Shown here in pieces: positions 57,743-64,000 of a DNA stretch of 64,000 nucleotides; the stretch's first letter is position 1, and each line of letters opens with the position of its first letter. The notes under the pieces are model-generated. The model was not told where the DNA came from, made no database searches, and saw nothing but the letters and a program-made list of their open reading frames with translations. The DNA is from Lysobacter sp. Root690 (GTDB taxonomy: Bacteria; Pseudomonadota; Gammaproteobacteria; Xanthomonadales; Xanthomonadaceae). A program made the translations under genes and the position numbers. Location of the stretch: NCBI RefSeq assembly GCF_001427785.1, contig NZ_LMHM01000018.1, positions 64,541 to 128,540 of the forward strand. Reading direction: 5' to 3'.

Positions 57743-59125
57743 TCAGGTCACCACGCGGTAGCACGGGCGGTATTCGCCGGCGATCTTCATCCGGCGCTGC
57801 TCGACGAAGGCGCGCAGCAGTTCGTCCAGCGACTGCATCATGTCCGGGTCGCCGTGGATCTCGAACGGGCCGAATTCCTCGATCCGGCGCATGCCGTCCT
57901 CCTTGACGTTGCCGGCGACGATGCCCGAGAACGCTCGGCGCAGATCGGCCGCCAGTTCGTGCGGCTTGCGGCCGTGGTGCAGGTCCAGCGCGGCCATCGC
58001 CTCGTGGGTCGGCACGAACGGGCGCTGGAAGGTCAGCGGGATGTCGATCGACCAGTTGAAGAAGAACGAATCCTTCTGCTCGATGCGGTATTCGCGCACC
58101 TTGCGGATGCCGTGGCTCATGCGCTTGGCGACCTGCTCGGGGTCGCCGACGATGATCTCGTAGCGCGAGGTCGCCGCGTCGCCCAGGGTCAGGCGGATGA
58201 ACTTGTCGATCTGCTCGAAATACGGCGCCGACGCGGTCGGGCCGGTCAGGATCAGCGGGAACGGCAGGCCGGCGTTCTCTTCGCGCAGCAGGATGCCGAG
58301 CAGGTACAGGATCTCCTCGGCGGTGCCGACGCCGCCCGGGAACACGATGATGCCGTGGCCCATGCGGACGAAGGCCTCAAGGCGCTTCTCGATGTCCGGC
58401 ATGATCACCAGGTGGTTGACGATCGGGTTCGGCGATTCGGCGGCGATGATGCCCGGCTCGGTGATGCCGATGTAGCGCATGTTGCGCTTGCGCTGCTTGG
58501 CGTGGGCGATGGTCGCGCCCTTCATCGGGCCCTTCATCGCGCCCGGGCCGCAGCCGGTGCAGATGTCCAGCCCGCGCAGGCCCAGCTCGTAGCCGACCTG
58601 CTTGGTGTAGATGTATTCGTCGCGCGAGATCGAGTGGCCGCCCCAGCACACCACCAGGTTCGGATCGGCCGGATGCAGGATGCGCGCGTTGCGCAGCAGC
58701 CCGAACACCGAGTCGGTCAGGCCGTCGCTGCTGTCGAGATCGCGACCGCCGCCCTTGCCCAGTTCGATCGCGGTGTAGGCCAGGTCGCGGACCACCGCGA
58801 ACAGCAGTTCGGCGACGCCGCGGATGATGTCGCCGTCGACGAAGGCCATCGCCGGCGCCTTGACCAGGTCGATGCGCATGCCGCGGTCTTGCTGATGCAC
58901 TTCGATATCGAAATCGGGATACAGCTCACGCGCCGCGCGCGGGTCGTCGGACGCGCTGCCGCTGGTCAGCACCGCCAGGGCGCAGCGACGCAGCAGGTCG
59001 TGCATGCCGGTGGACGCGTCGCGCAGGCGCGCGACCTCGTCGCGGGACAGAACGTCGAGCCCGCCCTTGGGATAGATGCGGGCGTTGACCGTCGGCAGGA
59101 CGGCCGGAATGGAAGGTGCGGTCAT
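57743..59125 (-). CDS. ppnN: Nucleotide 5'-monophosphate nucleosidase PpnN (LOG family)
   Basis: PpnN (YgdH) cleaves purine and pyrimidine 5'-monophosphates to base and ribose 5-phosphate and in E. coli is stimulated by (p)ppGpp. The 460-aa protein has an N-terminal regulatory domain, then the LOG/lysine-decarboxylase-like core. That core has VVCWGGHSISRDEYIYTKQV, ICTGCGPGAMKGPMKGATI and the catalytic PGGVGTAEE, and a C-terminal extension follows. The start MTAPSIPAVLP at 59125 is chosen. An ATG at 59149 would add eight residues. Confidence 0.93.
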   Translation of the reverse strand: MTAPSIPAVLPTVNARIYPKGGLDVLSRDEVARLRDASTGMHDLLRRCALAVLTSGSASDDPRAARELYPDFDIEVHQQDRGMRIDLVKAPAMAFVDGDIIRGVAELLFAVVRDLAYTAIELGKGGGRDLDSSDGLTDSVFGLLRNARILHPADPNLVVCWGGHSISRDEYIYTKQVGYELGLRGLDICTGCGPGAMKGPMKGATIAHAKQRKRNMRYIGITEPGIIAAESPNPIVNHLVIMPDIEKRLEAFVRMGHGIIVFPGGVGTAEEILYLLGILLREENAGLPFPLILTGPTASAPYFEQIDKFIRLTLGDAATSRYEIIVGDPEQVAKRMSHGIRKVREYRIEQKDSFFFNWSIDIPLTFQRPFVPTHEAMAALDLHHGRKPHELAADLRRAFSGIVAGNVKEDGMRRIEEFGPFEIHGDPDMMQSLDELLRAFVEQRRMKIAGEYRPCYRVVT

Positions 59126-59275
59126 TGCGTTTTTCTCTGTTTTCTTCATCGATTAGTGGGGAGGACTCTAGCAGTTTGCCGTCCGACTGCGGCGGCCGTG
59201 GCGCCCACCGGACCGGTCCGCGGCCGTGCCGCCCCACCCTGTCCGGCCGCGAAACCCACGGCCCCATAAAAAGAA

Positions 59276-59302
59276 AAACGGCCGGGGAAGCCCCGGCCGT
59301 TT
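59276..59302. terminator. Terminator of the TonB-receptor gene
   Basis: A perfect 12-bp stem, AAACGGCCGGGG / CCCCGGCCGTTT, with an AAG loop and flanking A/T runs lies 24 bases beyond the receptor stop. Confidence 0.88.
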
Positions 59303-59326
59303 CTCGTTTTCAACGATAGCGCAAAA

Positions 59327-62300
59327 TCAGAAGCGGTAGTGGAAGCTCAGCTGAGCCGCCCAGCGCGAAATACCCTTTTCGTCGTAGATCTGCTCGGCAT
59401 CCGGGGTGTTGAAGCGATAGATGTACTTGCCGGTGCCCGGATCGATACCGCCGTATTCCACCACGCCGCGCATGCCCGGGAACGGGGTTTCTTCGATCTG
59501 TCCCCAGTCCTTGTTGATCATGTTGCCGATGTTGAGGATGTCCAGCGACAGCTCAGCCTTGTGACCTTCCATGAAGCCCGGCAGTTCCTGCGAGATATGC
59601 ACGTCGAACTGGTTGACCCACTTACCGCGCACGGCGTTGCGCTGGGCGACTTGGCCGGCATGGCTCTGCAGGTAGGCGTTGCCGTTGAAGTAAGCCCAGA
59701 ACGCCGCTTCTTCGGCGGCGCTGCCGAACTTGACGTCGCCCGGGCCCTTCGGGATGTACAGCAGGTCGTTCAGGCGGCCGTCGCCATTGGCGTCGTTGTC
59801 GAACGCGTAGCTGTACGGACGGCCCGAGCGGCCTTCGTAGAACAACGACACGCTGGTGTTGTTGTCACCGAAGAAGGCGTGCTTCCAGTTCACCGCGGCG
59901 GTGAAACGGTCGCGGATCTCATAGCTGGAGCGCGCGCTGACTTCTTCGTTGGCCTGGAACACGCCGACGTTGCCGAGGTTCGAGCTCGAGGTCGAGCTGG
60001 TCAGCGGGCTGACTTCGGTGGCGTGGGTGTAGGTGTAGGCCACATTCCACGACCAGTCGCTGTTGTTGAACGGCTTGCTCAACGACAGGGTCATCTGCTC
60101 GCTGCCGCCCTTGCTGGTGCTACGCGCGATGATGGCGTCGTTGTAGCGGCCGTCGCGACGGAAGCGCGCGTCGTTGGTACCGCTCAGCGTGCCCTGCTGA
60201 TTCCACGCGGAACCGCGCTGGCCGTTGGGACCCCAGTAAATGGAGCGACCATCCTGACCGACCTTCTGCACCGCGCCGAGGTTGAGCTGCTGGTAGTAAA
60301 TCGCGTCGTTGACCTGGGTGACCACGCCCTCGACCGCGGCGACCATGCCGTACCACGGCAACTCGGTATCGAACGCGAGGTTGGCCTTCCACACCGACGG
60401 AAGCTGCAGGTCCTTCTCGATGAAATCGATCGACTGGGTCGCGCCGGTACCCGGGGTGAACTGGGCGAGCTGGTTGTCCGGATTCGGGCTGAAACGGGTG
60501 ATGCCGCTGTTGAACACGTAGTCGGTGTAGGACGTGCCATTGTTCGAGTACGGGTTAGCCAGCCACACCGTCGGGCTGCTGCCGCGGAACAGGCCCACGC
60601 CGCCGCGCAGCTGAGTCGGACGCTCGCTGTCGAAGGTGTAGTTGAAGCCGAAGCGCGGCGCCAGCAGGTCGGTGCCGTCGATGGTGTTGTCGTTGCGGAC
60701 GCCGAACGCGTTGGACGCGGTCGGGTTATAAACCGGGTCCTCATCGACGATGGCGCGGTCGTAGCGCAGACCGAAGGTCAGGCTCAACTTGTCGTTGACC
60801 GCCCAGGTGTCCTGCAGGAACACGCCCACGTTCTTCTGGGTGAAGCCCGCCGCCATGTTGTCCAGGTCGCCGCCGGCCGGATAGAACAGCTGGTAGCGGC
60901 TGGAACGGCCGGCGCGGTAATCGGCGATCGAGTTGAAGGTGTAGACACCGTTGATACGACGGCCGAACAGGTTGTAGACCTCGTTGGACTCGTAATCGGC
61001 ACCGAACTTGACGGTGTGATCGCCCAGGAACAGGTTGCCGGCGAAGAAGCCGTTCCAGGTCTTGGTCTCGAGGATGTTGGCCTGGGTGTTCTCTTCGGTA
61101 CCGAAGTTCAGGGTGTTGTTGCCCACGCGCACGCCGATCGCCGGCAGGTCGAACTGCGGGTTACGGACGGCCGAGTAATCGCGGTACGAGACCTTGGCTT
61201 CGGTGGAGAAGTTGTCGGTCCAGTCGCTGAACAGCTGACCGGTGTAGGTCTTGAACTCGAAGTCCTGGACGTAGTGGTACGAGCTCAGCGCCAGCGAACT
61301 GGTGCCGAAGCCCTGCAGGAACGCGGTGCTCTGCTTGCTTTGCGCGTAGCGGAAGTTGGCGCGGTGCTGGTCGTTGATGTTCCAGTCCAGCTTGATGCCG
61401 TATTCCTCGCTCTTGGTGTCGAGCGACGGCAGCGCCAGCGTGCCCGGATCGAAGCCCCAAACGTTCTTGGAGATGTCGATGATCTGGTTGATGTCGTTCT
61501 GGCTGATGTTGACGATGTTGTTGGCGCCAGAGCCCGGAGGACCGAAGCTGGAGTTGCCGGTGAACACTTCCTTGCCGGTGTACTTCTCGTAGTTCACGAA
61601 GAAGAACAGCTTGTCCTTGACCAGCGGGCCGCCGAAGGTGGCGCCGTAGGTGCTCTCGCTGTCGAACAGCTGCGGACGCACGTCGGCGGAGTTCTTGCCC
61701 GACCAGTCGTTGTCGCGGTACACGCCGTACAGCGAACCGTGGAAATCGTTGGTGCCCGACTTGGTGACCGCGTTGATCACGCCGCCGGTGCCGCCGGAGA
61801 TGGTGACGTCGTAGTTGGCGACGTCGATCGAGACTTCGTCGATCACGTCCATCGAGAACGGCTGCTTCGGGGTCGGCAGGCCGTTGCCGCCCAGGCCGAA
61901 GGAGTCGTTGGTGCTGATGCCGTCGACGCGGATCACGTTGTAACGCGGGTTCTGACCGCCGACCGAAATCTCGTTGCGGGCCTTGTCGGTCTGTACCACG
62001 CGCGGATCGAGGCGGACGAAGTCCTGCAGGTTGCGATTGATGGTCGGCATCGACTCCAACTGCTCGCGGGTCACGATCGAGCCGGCGCCCATCTTGTTGG
62101 ACGAGAACACTTCCGAGCCGACCGACGCGACCGCCTGCACCGCGCCCAGGGTGGTGACCTGGTTGTTGAGCGAAACGTCGACTTCATTGACCTTGTCCAG
62201 GTTCAGGTACACGCCGTCCTGACTCGCGGTGCCGGCGCCTTCCTTATTGATCACGACGGTGTACGGACCACCGACGCGCAGACCGCGCGCGTTGTAGCGG

Positions 62301-62509
62301 CCGTCGGCACCGGTGCTGGCGCGGCTGACCGTGCCCGACTCGGTGTGGGTGATCGTCACTTCGGCGTTCGCGACCGGCTGGCCATCTGCGCCGACGACGC
62401 GGCCGGCGATACCGGCGGAGGTGGACTGCGCGAAGACAGGAGCGGTGGCGAGTACGGCGAGCAGACCAAGCGTGAGCTTGGACATGCGGACGCGGTTCGG
62501 ATGGGTCAT
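59327..62509 (-). CDS. TonB-dependent receptor, Oar-like with carboxypeptidase-like N-domain
   Basis: This 1060-aa outer-membrane protein has a signal peptide (KLTLGLLAVLATAPVFAQ). A carboxypeptidase regulatory-like domain follows (about residues 30-115, IAGRVVGADGQPVANAEVTI, GADGRYNARGLRVGGPYTVV). The plug domain has SIVTREQLESMPTINRNLQDF and a NAVTKSGTNDFHGSLYGVYR motif. A long barrel ends in aromatic Phe (WAAQLSFHYRF). This architecture matches Oar-type receptors (Myxococcus, Xanthomonadaceae), which import or translocate peptides or proteins. The substrate is unknown. It is a single gene. Confidence 0.95.
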   Translation of the reverse strand: MTHPNRVRMSKLTLGLLAVLATAPVFAQSTSAGIAGRVVGADGQPVANAEVTITHTESGTVSRASTGADGRYNARGLRVGGPYTVVINKEGAGTASQDGVYLNLDKVNEVDVSLNNQVTTLGAVQAVASVGSEVFSSNKMGAGSIVTREQLESMPTINRNLQDFVRLDPRVVQTDKARNEISVGGQNPRYNVIRVDGISTNDSFGLGGNGLPTPKQPFSMDVIDEVSIDVANYDVTISGGTGGVINAVTKSGTNDFHGSLYGVYRDNDWSGKNSADVRPQLFDSESTYGATFGGPLVKDKLFFFVNYEKYTGKEVFTGNSSFGPPGSGANNIVNISQNDINQIIDISKNVWGFDPGTLALPSLDTKSEEYGIKLDWNINDQHRANFRYAQSKQSTAFLQGFGTSSLALSSYHYVQDFEFKTYTGQLFSDWTDNFSTEAKVSYRDYSAVRNPQFDLPAIGVRVGNNTLNFGTEENTQANILETKTWNGFFAGNLFLGDHTVKFGADYESNEVYNLFGRRINGVYTFNSIADYRAGRSSRYQLFYPAGGDLDNMAAGFTQKNVGVFLQDTWAVNDKLSLTFGLRYDRAIVDEDPVYNPTASNAFGVRNDNTIDGTDLLAPRFGFNYTFDSERPTQLRGGVGLFRGSSPTVWLANPYSNNGTSYTDYVFNSGITRFSPNPDNQLAQFTPGTGATQSIDFIEKDLQLPSVWKANLAFDTELPWYGMVAAVEGVVTQVNDAIYYQQLNLGAVQKVGQDGRSIYWGPNGQRGSAWNQQGTLSGTNDARFRRDGRYNDAIIARSTSKGGSEQMTLSLSKPFNNSDWSWNVAYTYTHATEVSPLTSSTSSSNLGNVGVFQANEEVSARSSYEIRDRFTAAVNWKHAFFGDNNTSVSLFYEGRSGRPYSYAFDNDANGDGRLNDLLYIPKGPGDVKFGSAAEEAAFWAYFNGNAYLQSHAGQVAQRNAVRGKWVNQFDVHISQELPGFMEGHKAELSLDILNIGNMINKDWGQIEETPFPGMRGVVEYGGIDPGTGKYIYRFNTPDAEQIYDEKGISRWAAQLSFHYRF

Positions 62510-62801
62510 TACGGTGGCCTCAGGACGTGAAATGCGTGGCGGATTATCGGCAGGCGCAGCTTTGCGCCGCAGCCTTGCACGAGATTTGGATTTGGCTAGC
62601 CCCTACCCGCGCGACCAGTGGCCCGCCGGGTTAACAGCAGTTTAACAGGCTAGGGACGCTGTGTGACAGAGACGTGACCGGCATCAAGCCTTGTCACACG
62701 GTGATGGCGGCCACAACTGAACCGGCACGCACGGCAAAGTTGTATAAGCGGGCGCCCTTGGGGTGCCTGGTTGCGTGCTGGGGCGTATGGGGCGCCCGCT
62801 C

Positions 62802-62946
62802 GGGATTGGGGATTCGGGATTAGGGATTAGGGATTCGGTGGGAAGCCCGGAGCATCGTTCTGGCACGTGAAAGGCCCACCTCACGGCGGGCCTTTCAGTT
62901 GTTGCTACTGCTCTTACCTAATCCCGAATCCCCAATCCCGAATCCC
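62802..62946. repeat. Inverted pair of heptamer arrays near the marC-like gene
   Basis: GGGATTG, GGGATTC, GGGATTA, GGGATTA, GGGATTC (62802-62836) and TAATCCC, GAATCCC, CAATCCC, GAATCCC (62919-62946) flank a terminator hairpin. The right array lies 3 bases before the marC-like stop codon. Confidence 0.88.
62869..62896 (-). terminator. Terminator of the MarC-family gene
   Basis: Arms GAAAGGCCC-ACC and GG-CGGGCCTTTC with a short loop, nested between the two heptamer arrays. Confidence 0.75.
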
Positions 62947-62949
62947 GGC

Positions 62950-63543
62950 TCAAGGCGGCCCCGGCAAAAACGCCGCGAACCCGTCGAGGATCATCTGCAC
63001 CGAAATCGCCACCAGCAGCATGCCCATCAGGCGCTCGATCGCGATCAGGGCGCGGCGGCCGAGCAACTTGTACAACAAGGTCGCCGAGAACAGGATCGCC
63101 GCGGTCGCGCCCCAGGCGATCATCAGCGCCAGGCTCCAGTCGCCCAGACGCGCGGGGTCGTTGCTGCCCATCAGCATCACCGCGGCCATGCCCGAGGGGC
63201 CGGCGACCAGCGGGATCGCCATCGGCACGATGAAGGGCTCGCCGTCGGGGATCTCGCCCATCAGGCCTTCCGGCGGCGGGAAGATCATGCGGATGCCGAT
63301 CAGGAACAGCACGATGCCGCCGGCGATCGAGACCGATTCCTGACGCAGGTGCATGAGCTCCAGGGCGTACTTGCCGCCCCACAGGAACAGCATCAGCACG
63401 CCCAGCGCTATCAATAGTTCGCGCGCGAGCACGATCCGCTGGCGCTTGGGTGGCAGCCCGCGCAGCAGGCTCAGGAACACCGGAATGTTCCCGAGCGGGT
63501 CGAGAATGATGAACAGCAGCAGCGCCGCCGAAGCGATGGTCAT
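62950..63543 (-). CDS. MarC family integral membrane protein
   Basis: This 197-aa protein has six hydrophobic segments and the MarC/YhgN/YchE family motifs LLFIILDPLGNIPVFLSLLRGL, GGIVLFLIGIRMIFP and PFIVPMAIPLVAGPSGMAAV. The role is unclear; family members are not proven antibiotic transporters. Its start lies 28 bases from the stop of the SDR gene upstream, so they are probably co-transcribed. Confidence 0.94.
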   Translation of the reverse strand: MTIASAALLLFIILDPLGNIPVFLSLLRGLPPKRQRIVLARELLIALGVLMLFLWGGKYALELMHLRQESVSIAGGIVLFLIGIRMIFPPPEGLMGEIPDGEPFIVPMAIPLVAGPSGMAAVMLMGSNDPARLGDWSLALMIAWGATAAILFSATLLYKLLGRRALIAIERLMGMLLVAISVQMILDGFAAFLPGPP

Positions 63544-63571
63544 GGCGGCGCAGCCGTTGTCAGCGTTGCAG

Positions 63572-64000
63572 TCACGGAACCGGCGACCAGACCTGGCCGC
63601 GATGCACCGCGCCGTCGGCCGACAACAGGCTCACGCAAGCCTGCGCGTACGCGGACGGATCGCGCGCGGCGCGGTCGCTGTCTTCCACATAGGCGCGTGC
63701 GCGCAGCGGGGTGCGCATCGGGCCCGGCCGCAGTCCGGCCACGCGGATGCTGGAATTGAGCAGTTCGGCATGCAGCATGCCGACCAGCGCCGCGAGCGCA
63801 TGCTGAGCGGCGCCATAGCCGCCCCAATAGGCCTGGCCGACCCGTTGCGGATCATCCAGCGCGAACACCAGCGCCGCATCGGGCGCCTTGGCCAGCAGCG
63901 GCAGACAGGCCTGCGACAGCCACCACGGCGCGGTCAGATTGACGTGGACGGCGCGCGCGAACGCGGCCGGGTCGGTCTGCGCCAGCGGGGTCAGGCCGGG
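63572..64000 (-). CDS. SDR family oxidoreductase (5' partial), Lys replaced by Gln
   Basis: The C-terminal 142 residues of a short-chain dehydrogenase/reductase; the start lies beyond the window. VHVNLTAPWWLSQACLPLLA (NxT/NLT structural motif region) is followed by YWGGYGAAQHALAALVGMLH, then RVAGLRPGPMRTPLRA. The catalytic motif is normally YxxxK; here it reads YGAAQ, with Gln in place of the catalytic Lys. The WGGYG context resembles YciK-type SDRs. The protein may be catalytically impaired or may have a changed role. Confidence 0.85.
   Translation of the reverse strand, partial: PGLTPLAQTDPAAFARAVHVNLTAPWWLSQACLPLLAKAPDAALVFALDDPQRVGQAYWGGYGAAQHALAALVGMLHAELLNSSIRVAGLRPGPMRTPLRARAYVEDSDRAARDPSAYAQACVSLLSADGAVHRGQVWSPVP

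Larger units (their letters stand above)
62510..62949. other. Promoter region of the TonB receptor, with repeats
   Basis: It holds the upstream region of the receptor gene, two heptamer arrays in opposite orientation (62802-62836 and 62919-62946) and the MarC-gene terminator between them. No gene is recognised. Confidence 0.5.

Noticed and set aside
59339..62530. A 1063-codon open frame antisense to the TonB receptor.
   Set aside because: The receptor has signal peptide, plug and barrel; the antisense frame is a shadow.

Overview
The window is a high-GC gammaproteobacterial chromosome segment. Gene content and order fit the Xanthomonadaceae, most likely Lysobacter or a close relative: ftsY-mutY-yggX, dxs, thrS-infC-rpmI-rplT-pheS-pheT-ihfA-merR-tRNA-Pro, a fimT-pilV-pilW-pilX-pilY1-pilE minor-pilin operon, and an Oar-like TonB receptor. 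This placement is inferred from the sequence; no database search was possible. High GC produces many long open frames antisense to real genes, and these are left out.

Layout. 0-8 kb: ftsY (5' truncated), an AsmA-like membrane protein, mutY, yggX, a small exported protein, a GNAT acetyltransferase, tRNA-Phe, a lipoprotein, then gene-poor DNA with short tandem repeats. 8-16.5 kb: a Tat-type subtilisin-like protease divergent from a secreted protein, then a tightly packed signalling cassette of FHA-GAF protein, Ser/Thr kinase with TPRs, sensor-less histidine kinase and NarL-type regulator. 16.5-24 kb: a lipoprotein, acyl-CoA dehydrogenase, HNH nuclease, an Ala/Pro-linker protein and dxs. 24-27.6 kb: a putative Fur-controlled DUF3649-PepSY-DUF3325 operon and a TraB/GumN protein. 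27.8-32.1 kb: an exported beta-helix protein, a methyltransferase in AT-richer DNA, a DUF2845 protein and tRNA-Pro, with decayed copies of a tRNA 3' end plus terminator at two places. 32.2-40.9 kb: the translation supercluster, where infC appears to start at ATC and thrS appears to have a leader-peptide attenuator. 41.2-44.6 kb: an ABC exporter, a graspetide-type ATP-grasp ligase and a convergent 55-aa candidate precursor gene. 45.6-55.8 kb: tRNA-Val, uvrB and the type IV pilus minor-pilin/PilY1 operon. 56-57.7 kb: a small islet bounded by tRNA-Asn and a decayed copy of its 3' half. 57.7-64 kb: ppnN, the Oar-like receptor, a MarC-family protein and a partial SDR.

The most notable system is the ABC exporter / ATP-grasp / 55-aa peptide locus, read here as a candidate omega-ester or amide peptide (graspetide) cluster. 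Its short peptide gene has its own promoter, Shine-Dalgarno and terminator. Next come tRNA-3'-end duplications that flank small foreign-looking islets beside two different tRNAs, a dispersed family of 7-bp (GGGATTC-like) repeat arrays that has even entered pheT, and a putative threonine attenuator ahead of thrS.
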